NCBI GenBank assembly: GCA_035310125.1
Contig: DATGEP010000158.1
Location: 1-28,572 of the forward strand
Length of the DNA: 28,572 bases
From: DATGEP01 sp035310125
Lineage (GTDB): Bacteria; Chloroflexota; Ktedonobacteria; Ktedonobacterales; JADMIN01
Direction of reading: 5' to 3'
Part shown: positions 1-8,794 of the stretch, piece after piece
Layout: the number at the start of each line of letters is the position of its first letter
Numbering within the stretch: position 1 is the first letter of the stretch
Program-made: the position numbers and the translations under genes
Notes under the pieces: generated by a model
What the model was told of the DNA's origin: nothing
What the model saw: the letters and a program-made list of their open reading frames with translations, nothing else
Databases searched by the model: none

Positions 1-120
1 CGCACCTGGCGCGGGTTCCAGAAGGCGGCGAGGCGACGCTGGCACGCACTGGGCAAGCTGTCGAAGCGCTACGTGTCGCTGGTGCGACGGGTCTCCCGCC
101 AGACGAGCGTGTCATCGTAA
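1..120 (+). CDS. possible C-terminal end of an upstream gene (partial)
   Basis: The first reading frame is open from the left edge to a TAA at 118-120, giving about 39 residues that are strongly basic (many Arg and Lys). Roughly 35 of 39 codons end in G or C, which fits this GC-rich genome better than the competing frame of the cupin gene over the same bases. It could be the tail of a gene lying mostly outside the window. No family can be recognised from so short a piece. The alternative is that this stretch codes only for the cupin protein's N-terminus in the third frame. Confidence 0.25.
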   Translation, partial: RTWRGFQKAARRRWHALGKLSKRYVSLVRRVSRQTSVSS

Positions 121-641
121 ATCCAATCAGTGGTGAGCGCGTTGTCATTCGCGTGAGTGGCGCAGAGACCGGCGGCAAGCTGCTCGTGTTCGATCTCTAT
201 CTGCCCCCCGGCGCGCACGTTCCGGCTCGACACGTCCATCCCATCCAGGAGGAGCAATTTACCATCGTCTCCGGTCAGATGCGATTCCGCGTTGGGCGAC
301 TCGGTCGCCGAGCCATTGTGGCCAATCCCGGCCAGACGATTTGCATACCTGTGGGAACAGCGCACTGGTTCGGTAATCCAAGCGCGCAGATGGCGCACGC
401 ACGCGTGGAGGTGCGGCCCGCACTGCGCATGGAGGAGATGTTCGAGACAACTGAGGCGATGGGTTTGGCGAGACACATCGGTGGCACCAAGCTGCCGCGG
501 CTCACGGACCTTGCGCATGTCGTATTAGAGTTCCAGCAGGAGGTTGCCGTACCCAACGTGCCGGCGTTGTTGGTCAAGATTCTGCTGGCTCCAATCGCGA
601 AACTGCGCGGACGTCGTGTCCGGAATGGCGCATCAGGATAG
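3..641 (+). CDS. cupin domain protein (5' end uncertain, open to left edge)
   Basis: A small single-domain cupin beta-barrel protein; substrate unknown. The cupin core is clear: Pro-Pro-Gly-Ala-His followed by a HVHP metal-type motif, a glutamate pair (QEE), a Gly-rich turn before RFRVG, and a second motif with Pro-Gly, IPVGTAHWF and a late His. Family members usually begin with an Asn-Pro-x-(S/T)-Gly-Glu stretch, and here that stretch (NPISGERVVIRV) is encoded at about 120-152, upstream of the first GTG at 153. So 153 is probably not the true start. The frame is open to the left edge with no ATG, GTG or TTG between 3 and 152, so the start probably lies outside the window. The C-terminal 60 residues after the barrel are less conserved and end in a basic patch. 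It could be an enzyme or a binding protein. Confidence 0.75.
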   Translation, partial: HLARVPEGGEATLARTGQAVEALRVAGATGLPPDERVIVNPISGERVVIRVSGAETGGKLLVFDLYLPPGAHVPARHVHPIQEEQFTIVSGQMRFRVGRLGRRAIVANPGQTICIPVGTAHWFGNPSAQMAHARVEVRPALRMEEMFETTEAMGLARHIGGTKLPRLTDLAHVVLEFQQEVAVPNVPALLVKILLAPIAKLRGRRVRNGASG

Positions 642-725
642 CCAGGATGAAGGTATCGCTCGCTCCCGCGCTTCCCAGCGTGGGTGGCTTGTTTTTTGAG
701 GCACATACCTGACACGGAGGTTGGC

Positions 726-1919
726 ATGGCCCAAACTGAACATGCACCTGGCTCTATACACCGCGCAACCTACGGCGCCGCGGTGGCCGCGCTCTCAGCA
801 GGAGTGCTGGCATTGCCTATCGTGTCGGAGCTGCGGGTCGCGCGGGCGTATCATTCACTGACGGAGCGATGGCAGCGGACGCTGGTCGAGCCACGCGGCG
901 ATACGCTGCTGGGCATCAGCTTCCGCCCCCGACAGGCGGACGCGCTGGGATTGGATGCACAGTCAACCTTGCATAAATTGCTCACCTATCCCTTTCAAGT
1001 CGTTCGCCTGGGCGCCTATTGGGATCGCATAGAGCCTGAGCCAGGCTGTTTTTGTCCCGAAGAACTCGATTGGCAGCTCGATGCCGCAGAGCGCGCTGGG
1101 AAGCAGATCATCCTCAACGTCGGTGCAGTGAAAACGTTCGGCTACCCGGAGTTCTTCGTGCCTGCGCACTATTTGCACGAGCCTTTGCGCGAACACGCGC
1201 TCGTCATGCCTGCCACTCACTCGCGATTACTTGCGGCCGCAGCCGCATTCATCACCCGTATCGTCGAGCGTTACAGGGACCGGAAGGCTATTGTCGCGTG
1301 GCAAGTTGAGCACGAAGCGGTAGACCCGCTTGGCGTGGCGCATTCGTGGCGCCTGGCGGAGGCGTTTGTGCGGGAGGAAGTGGCGGCTGTGCGAGCGGCT
1401 GACCCAACCAGACCGATCATGATGAACGGTTTTTTGCCCACATCATGGCCGGTGCGTGTGCTGCAGTGGTGGCACACCCGCGACCAGGGAGACTCGTTGA
1501 CCGTGGCGCAGTCGCTGGCCGATATTGTGGGGATGGACTACTACCCACGCCACGCGCTGATTAGCCTTGGTGGGCGAACCGTTTACCTGGACGGCAGCCG
1601 AGGTCCCTGGCACCAGCGGAGGCGACGGCAGTTATTTGCGTGGGCATCCGCCAATCGAGGTACGCTGATGGTTTCCGAAGGGCAGGCAGAGCCGTGGGAA
1701 ACGGTGACGACTCCCCCCAATCCGGAGGGATCGGGCATGTATAGCTGCCTGCCGGAGCGAGTGATCGAGAACTACAACACGTGCATTCGGTGGAATCTGC
1801 GGGAGGCGTACCACCTGTACGCATATCTCTTTTGGGGAGCCGAGTATTGGATGTTGCGCGATGCATGTGGTGACCCACGCTATCTTCAGGCGTTCGCTCG
1901 CGTCCTGGAACGTTCCTGA
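726..1919 (+). CDS. membrane-anchored glycoside hydrolase-like (TIM-barrel) protein
   Basis: About 397 residues resembling clan GH-A glycosidases (GH5/GH42-like). The frame is open from a GTG at 684, but the ATG at 726 has GGAGG at 716-720, so 726 is chosen. Residues about 15-40 form a hydrophobic N-terminal segment (signal anchor or signal peptide), placing the barrel outside the membrane. Barrel landmarks are VRLGAYWDRIEPEPG (strand 2 region), IILNVG, a WQVEHEA motif near residues 192-198 where the acid/base Glu would sit, VGMDYYP, and SEGQAEPWE near 317-325 where the nucleophile Glu would sit. The residue before the first catalytic Glu is His rather than the usual Asn. Substrate cannot be inferred. 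It follows the cupin gene on the same strand by 84 bases and is convergent with gyrB. Confidence 0.7.
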   Translation: MAQTEHAPGSIHRATYGAAVAALSAGVLALPIVSELRVARAYHSLTERWQRTLVEPRGDTLLGISFRPRQADALGLDAQSTLHKLLTYPFQVVRLGAYWDRIEPEPGCFCPEELDWQLDAAERAGKQIILNVGAVKTFGYPEFFVPAHYLHEPLREHALVMPATHSRLLAAAAAFITRIVERYRDRKAIVAWQVEHEAVDPLGVAHSWRLAEAFVREEVAAVRAADPTRPIMMNGFLPTSWPVRVLQWWHTRDQGDSLTVAQSLADIVGMDYYPRHALISLGGRTVYLDGSRGPWHQRRRRQLFAWASANRGTLMVSEGQAEPWETVTTPPNPEGSGMYSCLPERVIENYNTCIRWNLREAYHLYAYLFWGAEYWMLRDACGDPRYLQAFARVLERS

Positions 1920-2003
1920 TCCGCGGCTCCGAACGGCATGGTGTCCGAAGGTTGTAGCGGCGGCAAGCGGGCGAAGCGGTGAGGCAGTGGTCCCACGCCT
2001 ACG

Positions 2004-2036
2004 CAGAGGCACGCCGAAAAACACGGCGCGCCTCTG
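2004..2036. terminator. hairpin between convergent genes
   Basis: A 13-bp stem with one mismatch (CAGAGGCACGCCG pairing with CGGCGCGCCTCTG) and a 7-base A-rich loop lies between the stop of the glycosidase-like gene and the stop of gyrB. It is well placed to end transcription from both sides. There is no run of T on either strand, so it is not a textbook intrinsic terminator. Confidence 0.45.
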
Positions 2037-2076
2037 AGGTGGATAGCTGGCGCTGTGGGTGGAACGGTACGGGCCG

Positions 2077-4014
2077 CTACACGTCCAGGTTCTTGACGTT
2101 GCGGGCGTGAGCTTCAATGAAGCGCTTGCGAGGCATAACCTCGTCGCCCATCAACATCGAGAAGGTTTCGTCGGCCTTGATCGCGTCGTCTACCGTAACC
2201 TGAAGGATGGTGCGGGTGGCGGGGTTCATGGTCGTCTCCCACAACTCTTCAGGGTCCATCTCGCCGAGACCTTTGTAGCGGTTGACCGAGGAGTTTTTGT
2301 CGCCGAGGCGAGCAAGAAACTCGTCACGCTCCTGGTCGCTGTACACGTAGTGGCGTTGCTTGCCGACTTGGATACGATAGAGCGGCGGCTGCGCGATGTA
2401 CAGATTGCCGTTCGCGATGAGATGCTCCATGTGACGGTAGAAGAACGTGAGCAGCAGGGTGCGGATGTGGCTGCCATCCACATCCGCATCGCTCATCAGA
2501 ATGATGCGCCCGTAACGTAGCTTGTCGTACTGGAACGTGTCGCCAATACCAGTGCCAAGCGCGGTAATGATGTTGGTGATCTGCTCGCTGGTGAGGATGC
2601 GATCCAGGCGGGTCCGCTCAACGTTGAGGATCTTGCCGCGCAGAGGCAGGATTGCCTGGAAATGACGGTCACGGCCTTGTTTCGCGCTACCTCCGGCCGA
2701 ATCGCCCTCGACCAAGTACAGCTCGCACCTATCGGCGCGGCGCTCGGAGCAGTCGGCGAGCTTACCGGGAAGGGTGGAGTCGAGCGCGTCTTTACGCCGC
2801 ACAAGCTCGCGCGCCTTGCGGGCGGCATCGCGGGCGCGGGCGGAGTTCAGACATTTCTCGATGATACGCTTGGCTTCGCCGGGGGTTTCCTCAAGGTAGC
2901 GGGCCAGCTCTTCGGTGACGACGTTTTCCACCTGGGTACGGACCTCGGCGTTGTTGAGCTTGCCCTTCGTCTGGCCCTCGAATTGGGCCTCGGGGAGCTT
3001 CACGCTAATTGCCGCAGTGAGACCTTCACGCACGTCATCGCCTGTGAGATTGCTATCGGCTTCTTTCATCTGGCCGGACTTGCGCCCATACTCGTTCAGT
3101 GTGCGGGTGAGGGCGGACCGGAAGCCGGTAACATGAGAGCCGCCGTCAACCGTGTTGATGCCATTGGCGAAGGAGAACAGGGTCTCGCTGTAACCATCGT
3201 TGTATTGTAGAGCGACCTCGACGATGGTCTTGTCCACTTTTTTCTCGACGTGGACGGGCCTGGCCATGACGACATTGCGGTTCTTGTTGAGGTGCCGCAC
3301 GAATGACTTGAGACCACCATCAAAGTAGAAGGTGCATTCCTGCTCGCGACCCTCGCGCTCGTCCACCAGCTTGATGGTGAGGCTGCGGTTGAGATAGGCC
3401 ATCTCGCGGAAACGCTGGGCGAGCACTTCGAACTGGTAGTCGTTCGTCTCCATAATGCGGAGGTCGGGCTTAAACAGTGTCTTTGTGCCTGTCCCCTCGG
3501 CGGTGCCAATGACGCGGACGGGGGCGAGCGGCTTGCCGTAGCGGTATTCCTGCATGTGCAGCTTGCCGTTGCGCTTGACCTCGACACGACAGTACTCGGA
3601 AAGCGCGTTGACCGCGGAGACGCCGACACCGTGAAGGCCGCTGGATCCTTGTTTGTAGCCCTCGCCGCCGAATTTACCACCGGCGTGCAGGGTTGTCATG
3701 ACGATTTCAAGCGTAGACTGTTTGGGGCTTTTCGGATGAGGCTCGACAGGAATACCGCGGCCATTGTCATCCACTGAGACTGAGCCGTCGGCGTGGATAA
3801 CGGCGAGAATGCGGTCACAGACGCCGGCCATCGCTTCATCAATGCTGTTGTCTACGACTTCATAGACCAGGTGGTGCAGACCACGGATGTCGGTGCTGCC
3901 AATGTACATGCCAGGGCGCTTGCGAACAGGCTCAAGACCTTCGAGAATCTCGATGGCGCTGGCGTTGTAACTTTCGACTTTCGCGGACGAGCCGCTGCGT
4001 TCCGCTATTGCCAT
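2077..4014 (-). CDS. gyrB: DNA gyrase subunit B
   Basis: ATPase subunit of gyrase, which with GyrA introduces negative supercoils in DNA. At about 645 residues it has the length of the short GyrB form found in Gram-positives and Chloroflexota. The order is N-terminal GHKL ATPase (EVVDNSIDEA, DDNGRGIPV, GLHGVGVSAVNALS), transducer domain, then Toprim (LVEGDSAGGSAKQGRDR and the DADVDGSHI metal site) and the C-terminal YKGLGEMDPEELWETTMNP block. RKRPGMYIGS lies near residue 33. The frame can be extended to a TTG at 4044, but the ATG at 4014, with GAGGAGG about 14 bases upstream, gives the usual short N-terminus. No gyrA, recF or dnaN lies next to it in the window, so it is not in the classical dnaA-dnaN-recF-gyrB order here. 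Nothing looks damaged. Confidence 0.98.
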   Translation of the reverse strand: MAIAERSGSSAKVESYNASAIEILEGLEPVRKRPGMYIGSTDIRGLHHLVYEVVDNSIDEAMAGVCDRILAVIHADGSVSVDDNGRGIPVEPHPKSPKQSTLEIVMTTLHAGGKFGGEGYKQGSSGLHGVGVSAVNALSEYCRVEVKRNGKLHMQEYRYGKPLAPVRVIGTAEGTGTKTLFKPDLRIMETNDYQFEVLAQRFREMAYLNRSLTIKLVDEREGREQECTFYFDGGLKSFVRHLNKNRNVVMARPVHVEKKVDKTIVEVALQYNDGYSETLFSFANGINTVDGGSHVTGFRSALTRTLNEYGRKSGQMKEADSNLTGDDVREGLTAAISVKLPEAQFEGQTKGKLNNAEVRTQVENVVTEELARYLEETPGEAKRIIEKCLNSARARDAARKARELVRRKDALDSTLPGKLADCSERRADRCELYLVEGDSAGGSAKQGRDRHFQAILPLRGKILNVERTRLDRILTSEQITNIITALGTGIGDTFQYDKLRYGRIILMSDADVDGSHIRTLLLTFFYRHMEHLIANGNLYIAQPPLYRIQVGKQRHYVYSDQERDEFLARLGDKNSSVNRYKGLGEMDPEELWETTMNPATRTILQVTVDDAIKADETFSMLMGDEVMPRKRFIEAHARNVKNLDV

Positions 4015-4351
4015 AGAATCTGTCTTTGCCTCCTCGTGGCGCAATCCCCGGACTCCGCCTTCGTACTGTCATAAGCAGCACAATTGGCAGGTGCGTAGGA
4101 CTTCATAACTGCCGCTCTCTGGGCATACCAGGCGCAAGGATTCTCGGTACGGCTCGGACGCCGGTTGGGAGGCTGCGGAGAGGCTGCCATGAAGAATGGA
4201 TGTGGATAGATGGGAGCGGTTCGTGGATGTACAAAATCAGATCCAAATTTGAAATTCAATCCGCTACTCCTAGCGTATGAATGCCGGTGCCAACAGTAGA
4301 TGGCTTGTAGCCGCTCCACCTATCTATTCTACCACAATTGGCCCATTTTTG

Positions 4352-4378
4352 CCGGCTCCGTAGGACTGTTGGAGCCGG
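4352..4378. repeat. perfect 8-bp inverted repeat
   Basis: CCGGCTCC and GGAGCCGG are separated by 11 bases. Transcribed leftward it would be followed by a short A run rather than T, so it does not look like an intrinsic terminator for the glycosyltransferase gene. It may be a protein site or an RNA hairpin. Confidence 0.5.
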
Positions 4379-4404
4379 TTGTTATGCGGCGTAGCGCCTC
4401 TCTG

Positions 4405-4435
4405 GGTGCCTGGTGAGTAGAGGATAGGAGGCACC
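4405..4435. repeat. 7-bp inverted repeat
   Basis: GGTGCCT at 4405-4411 and AGGCACC at 4429-4435 are perfect complements, 17 bases apart. It lies in the 3' region of the glycosyltransferase gene. No function can be assigned. Confidence 0.35.
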
Positions 4436-4459
4436 ATCTATCTCTTCTTTCGGAGGTAT

Positions 4460-4492
4460 GTGAAAACGGACGGGGCACACGCGCCTTTTCAC
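4460..4492 (-). terminator. weak terminator-like hairpin at glycosyltransferase 3' end
   Basis: GTGAAAA and TTTTCAC are perfect 7-bp arms 19 bases apart. One arm overlaps the TGA stop of the glycosyltransferase gene. Read on the minus strand, the far arm ends in a short T run within the stem, not after it. The loop is large, so this is only a candidate. Confidence 0.2.
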
Positions 4493-6261
4493 GAAGTGAG
4501 GAGGCGAAAGACGACAAATTGACCGTCCACGACTGAGCGTGAGTAGGTCCAGCCCAGCTGAGCCGCGTATCGGGGGAATGTGCTCGTCTGAGCGGAGGAG
4601 AGCTGGAACACATATGCGGGGTGGGACGATGCCGCTACGATGGAATCGTAGGGAGGATAGCGATTGGGTTTCGGCTCAAATTGGGTGCCAACCACGCTAC
4701 ATACCACCCGTTCGTTGCTCTGGAAGATGGTGCGAATGCAGGTCCAGTAGTCCGAGTAGATGCGGGTGTCGTCATGTTGGATGAGCCAGTGGACAAGCGT
4801 TGCCTGTTGCTGAGCGTACGCCTGGAAAGTGGGGATCTCGCCGTACGTTGCCAGCGTGCCAGCGGCAAGTGCGATGAAGAGCAGGATGGCGGCGGCGAGC
4901 GCGCCAAGCCGCGGGATATGACGAGCCTTGAACGTGTGTAGAAACGAAGGAGATGTGACTTGAAGATGAGAGGCATGCTCCCAAAGCGTGGCGATGGCGA
5001 CGGGCAGGGCGATGGCAATGCTTATGAGGTAGCGAGAATATTGGTACGGAGCGAACGAGGAGACGGAGCCCAAGGAGAAAAGCAAGATAGTGGCGCCGGG
5101 AGCGCCTATCGCGATCAGCCGCATGGCGCCGCGAGCGGCGGCGGCGTGAAGCATAGCGGCACTGGCACCAGATTGCGCGTGTCTCAGCCGTAGGAACGCA
5201 TGAGTCTCCAGGCCAATGGCGAGGGACAGCAGGACGAGAAAGCCGCTTCCCCAGACGCCGCGAATGGCGATGCACCTCACGATTTGGGGTGACGTCCAGT
5301 GGTCTGGAGGCCATGCGCTCGTGAGCGTCAGCGGGCAGAGGGCCGTAGCTCCGGTGTTGTTGGCGACGGCGATCATGACTGTGCCACGCACATGGTCAAT
5401 TGCGATCTCAGTAAAAGTTGGCGAGGTTGGCGCGATAGGAGGGGCTGCCGGAGCTGTGGTGTTTCCTGTGGAAGCGGGGCGCTGTGTCTGAGGCAGCGTG
5501 CCGCGCTGTAGAAAGCTGGTGGCGGCGCCGAGCGAGGGAGCGGTGGCTATGTAGATGAGCCAGGGGGAGACGCCGATGAGTAGTCCTGCGAGGGCGAGAA
5601 TGGCCATGTGATGGCGCAGCTCGCGCCAACAGGTGAGGAGCAAGAACAGTGCGGAGAATATGACGAACGGCGCGACCAGCGGATCGCTCCAGATGCCGAG
5701 TCCGGCAGCGAGACCCCAGCCTAGGTAGCCCCAAGATCGCCACTTGCGGAGCGCGGGATCGGGGATCGTGCGGATGAGCCAGGCGGCCAGCACGATCAGC
5801 AGGACACCGAAGAGCAGCGTTTCGAGGTAGCCGCCATACGCTTCGAGTTGATGATAGAGCATGTCATCGTCGCCAAGGCTCAGCAGAAGTAATCCGGCGA
5901 GCGCCCATCTATGGTTGAATGCCTGGGAAAGAAGCAGGTACATGGAAGCCATAAACGCGGCGTATATGAGGATCAAGCCGCATTTGAGCGCGAACGAGGA
6001 GACGCCGAGCAGGGCAAACATCAGTGCGCCGACATATGCTTCGATCGCGCCCATGTAGGACTGGCCGTAAAAGAAGATGGGATGCTCACCATATGTCAAT
6101 ATGTGCTTCGCCATGAGGCCCATCGTCGAGTCGTCGCTATCGGTGCCAGGCCAACCCTGAGCGATCAGGCCAATGCGGATGGCGCTGGCGACGAGTATGA
6201 GGAACGCCGCGAGAAGAGGGTATCGGTGCGTGATGAGCCACTGACTGGCGCGTTTACGCAT
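4489..6261 (-). CDS. multi-pass GT-C fold (PMT/ArnT-like) glycosyltransferase
   Basis: About 590 residues with many hydrophobic helices, typical of lipid-phosphate-sugar-dependent glycosyltransferases of the GT39/GT83 kind. After the first helix (about residues 15-33) comes a TDSDDS loop (Asp41, Asp43, Asp44), the place where this fold carries its catalytic Asp. Next come GQSYMGAIEAYVGA and at least eight more membrane segments. A Pro/Thr/Ala-rich stretch in the middle and a soluble C-terminal tail of about 120 residues probably lie outside. The start is set at 6261: the minus strand has AGGGGAG followed by five bases and ATG. The longer frame begins at a TTG (6324) with no ribosome binding site. 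Donor and acceptor are unknown. It is separated by about 90 bases from the DUF255 gene on the same strand, so the two may be co-transcribed. Confidence 0.85.
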   Translation of the reverse strand: MRKRASQWLITHRYPLLAAFLILVASAIRIGLIAQGWPGTDSDDSTMGLMAKHILTYGEHPIFFYGQSYMGAIEAYVGALMFALLGVSSFALKCGLILIYAAFMASMYLLLSQAFNHRWALAGLLLLSLGDDDMLYHQLEAYGGYLETLLFGVLLIVLAAWLIRTIPDPALRKWRSWGYLGWGLAAGLGIWSDPLVAPFVIFSALFLLLTCWRELRHHMAILALAGLLIGVSPWLIYIATAPSLGAATSFLQRGTLPQTQRPASTGNTTAPAAPPIAPTSPTFTEIAIDHVRGTVMIAVANNTGATALCPLTLTSAWPPDHWTSPQIVRCIAIRGVWGSGFLVLLSLAIGLETHAFLRLRHAQSGASAAMLHAAAARGAMRLIAIGAPGATILLFSLGSVSSFAPYQYSRYLISIAIALPVAIATLWEHASHLQVTSPSFLHTFKARHIPRLGALAAAILLFIALAAGTLATYGEIPTFQAYAQQQATLVHWLIQHDDTRIYSDYWTCIRTIFQSNERVVCSVVGTQFEPKPNRYPPYDSIVAASSHPAYVFQLSSAQTSTFPRYAAQLGWTYSRSVVDGQFVVFRLLTS

Positions 6262-6350
6262 TGCTTCTCCCCTGCTCATGTACTTACTCGCGAGCAGAAT
6301 ACCATCGGGTGGCTGACGCGGCAAGCCAGCGATGCACTCACACGACTCTG

Positions 6351-8510
6351 TTATTCGATGTCAGAAGAGGGTGGCGCTCCCAGGGGCTTGAGGTGGGAGA
6401 GGAGTGTTTTGGGATCGGTCGCAGGCTGCTGACAGACGAAATGCTGACAAACATAGGCGGCGGCGCGGTCATCCACGAGACCGCGACCAGCGAGCAGCGG
6501 GATCGAGGATTGAGCCTCGGCATCCTCAGGCGTGGCGTATGCAAGCACTTGGCGTGGGAGGTAGCGATGGGCGATGACATCGAGCAGCGCGGCGCGGTCG
6601 GGCGACGCGGCGGCCCCAACAATCGCGATTTCATGGAATGGGCCGGCGAAGTCGTCCAGGGCGCAGAGGAGGTGGCCAAATCCGGAGGGTGAGTCGGCCA
6701 TGGCTGGCGCGAGGGGCACGATGACTCGCACCGCGAGCTCGCGGTAGCGATCTGCTCCGGTGAAGGCGGCGAGACGTAGGAGCGCTTCGGCGGCGAGGCT
6801 CGTGCCGCTGGGAGTGGCGTTGTCAGTCAGCTCGCGAGGACGCCCGATGAGCTGTTCAGCATCGCGGGCGGTGTCGAAGAATGCGCCGGACTCCGCGTCC
6901 CAGAAGCGCTCTATCATCGTGTCGGCAAGCGCGCGGGCTGAGGTGAAGAACCGGGTCTCGCCGGTGGTCTCGTAGGTGCTCAGGAGGCCATTTACAGCCG
7001 CGGCATAGTCTTCGAGGTAGGCGTCGAGCCTGGCTTGCCCTGTGCGCCATGAGCGGCGGAGCCGGCCCTCAGGCATAAGCGCCGTGGTGAGGAACGTGGC
7101 ATTACGGATGGCGGCCTGGCGGTAATCGTTGCGGTCGAGGGCGCGCGCGGCTTCGGCGAAGGCGCGGAGCATGAGGCCGTTCCAGGAGGCGAGTATCTTG
7201 TCGTCGAGAGCAGGCCAGACGCGTTTGGCCCGCGCGTCATACAGCTGCTGGCGGGCGCGCGCGACGACACCGCTCAGCTCAACCTCGGACATGTCATGCT
7301 CGGCAGCGACGGTGGATGCTGAGCGCGCGACATGCAGGATGTTGCGACCCTCGAAGTTGCCACGCTCTGAAAATCCCCAGAGGTCTTCCATGATGTCGCA
7401 ATCCCGCGCGCCCAGGATGGTGCGCAGCTCAGCCGGAGTCCAGATGTAGAATTTGCCCTCCTCGCCTTCACTGTCGGCGTCCTGTGTAGAATAGAAGCCA
7501 CCAGTGGAGTCGGTCATCTCGCGGAGGACGTAATCGAGTGTTTCCTCGCAGATGTGACGGTAGTGCTCATCACCGGTGTGCTGCCAGGCGTGGAGGTAGA
7601 CGGGGGCGAGCAGCGCGTTGTCATAGAGCATTTTCTCGAAGTGCGGCACGACCCAGTAGGTGTCGGTGGAGTAGCGATGGAAGCCACCGCCGATCTGGTC
7701 ATAGATGCCGCCGCCGGCCATTTTGTCGAGGGTGAGACGGAGGAGCTCAAGCAGCCCCTCACTATCGGGATAGGCAGGCTGGGAGCGGGAAACGATGCGC
7801 AGGAGGAACTCCAGGCCCATCGGATGGGGAAATTTGGGGGCGCGCCCGAAGCCGCCCTCCAGGGCGTCCATTTGGGCAAGGAGGCGGTCGGCAGCCTGGA
7901 AGAGCACGCTAGGATTCACGATGGCTGCTGACGGCGAGATGTTTTCAGGGAGGGTGAGTTGTACCTGGCCGCGCGCCTGAAAGAACGTGCGAAACTCATC
8001 AGCCTGACGCTCCACATCGTCACGACGATCGGAATATAGGGCGGCGATGCTGCGCAGTAGACGTGGAAAGCCGGGCATACCGTAGCGGTCCACAGGCGGG
8101 AAGTACGTGCCGCCGAAGAAGGGCGCACCGTCAGGAGTGAGGAATACGGTCATTGGCCATCCGCCGCTGCCGGTGAGGGCCTGGACAGCATCCATGTAGA
8201 GCGCGTCCACGTCGGGACGCTCCTCACGGTCCACCTTGATGCTGACGAAGCTGTCGTTCATCAGACGTGCGGTGTCTTCGTTCTCGAAACTCTCGTGCGC
8301 CATGACGTGACACCAATGACAGGAGGCGTAGCCGATGCTCAATAAAATGGGCTTGTCTTCGCGCTTCGCCCGCGCGAGGGCGTCGTCGCCCCAGGGATAC
8401 CAGTCTACGGGATTGTGGGCGTGCTGGAGGAGGTAGGGACTGGTTTCGTGGATGAGACGATTTGTATGCTCTTGCAGGGGCGCTCCAGCCTCATGGTGCT
8501 GATTGCTCAT
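6351..8510 (-). CDS. DUF255 thioredoxin-domain protein (YyaL/SPATA20 family)
   Basis: 719 residues, the usual two-part arrangement of this family. The N-terminal thioredoxin-like domain (about residues 12-175) contains NRLIHETSPYLLQHAHNPVDWYPW and SCHWCHVM, with a CxxC pair at Cys64 and Cys67. The long C-terminal part is an alpha-helical toroid like those of N-acylglucosamine 2-epimerases, with GGGIYDQIGGGFHRYSTD, PHFEKMLYDNA, the DADSEGEEGKFYIWT block and DDKILASWNGLML. The biochemical role of bacterial members is not settled; disulfide or sugar-related functions have both been suggested. Start at 8510 is supported by GGAGAG about eight bases upstream; the longer frame up to 8663 has unrelated composition. 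The catalytic Cys pair is intact. Confidence 0.93.
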   Translation of the reverse strand: MSNQHHEAGAPLQEHTNRLIHETSPYLLQHAHNPVDWYPWGDDALARAKREDKPILLSIGYASCHWCHVMAHESFENEDTARLMNDSFVSIKVDREERPDVDALYMDAVQALTGSGGWPMTVFLTPDGAPFFGGTYFPPVDRYGMPGFPRLLRSIAALYSDRRDDVERQADEFRTFFQARGQVQLTLPENISPSAAIVNPSVLFQAADRLLAQMDALEGGFGRAPKFPHPMGLEFLLRIVSRSQPAYPDSEGLLELLRLTLDKMAGGGIYDQIGGGFHRYSTDTYWVVPHFEKMLYDNALLAPVYLHAWQHTGDEHYRHICEETLDYVLREMTDSTGGFYSTQDADSEGEEGKFYIWTPAELRTILGARDCDIMEDLWGFSERGNFEGRNILHVARSASTVAAEHDMSEVELSGVVARARQQLYDARAKRVWPALDDKILASWNGLMLRAFAEAARALDRNDYRQAAIRNATFLTTALMPEGRLRRSWRTGQARLDAYLEDYAAAVNGLLSTYETTGETRFFTSARALADTMIERFWDAESGAFFDTARDAEQLIGRPRELTDNATPSGTSLAAEALLRLAAFTGADRYRELAVRVIVPLAPAMADSPSGFGHLLCALDDFAGPFHEIAIVGAAASPDRAALLDVIAHRYLPRQVLAYATPEDAEAQSSIPLLAGRGLVDDRAAAYVCQHFVCQQPATDPKTLLSHLKPLGAPPSSDIE

Positions 8511-8794
8511 TCGTTGCTCTCCATGTCCAGCCCTGGTGGCTTCCGCGCTGCTCGTTCTTGACCTCATACATACGCACGGGGCGCAAGCCAACAGCAGCCT
8601 GGATGTGTACTCTGCGCCGGTTGCCCATTCGGGCTCACAAAACCCATGTGAACGTTCCGCCATTTCCGCCTTCTCTTATTGTACGTCCAGCCGCGATGAG
8701 TACAAATTGCTCTCGTGCGCAAGCGCCAGCATGAGCGCGGTCTCCTGAGCAGTATTTGACAGCGGGCATGTTGAGGAGGCGAGAAAAGGCTGAG

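Larger units (their letters stand above)
4015..4488. other. intergenic region upstream of gyrB
   Basis: About 470 bases without a credible gene. It should carry the gyrB promoter on the minus strand. An AT-rich patch at about 4228-4262 stands out from the GC-rich surroundings, and a TAGAAT (-10-like) lies on the minus strand at about 4325-4330, but I see no convincing -35 partner. The part near the glycosyltransferase stop contains three separate inverted repeats, listed individually. Confidence 0.5.

Noticed and set aside
2059..3210. Plus-strand open frames of 153 and 182 codons opposite gyrB
   Set aside because: They shadow the conserved gyrase domains on the other strand and show no family features or ribosome binding site.
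4352..4378. Intrinsic terminator of the glycosyltransferase gene
   Set aside because: On the transcribed strand the hairpin is followed by A residues, not a T run.
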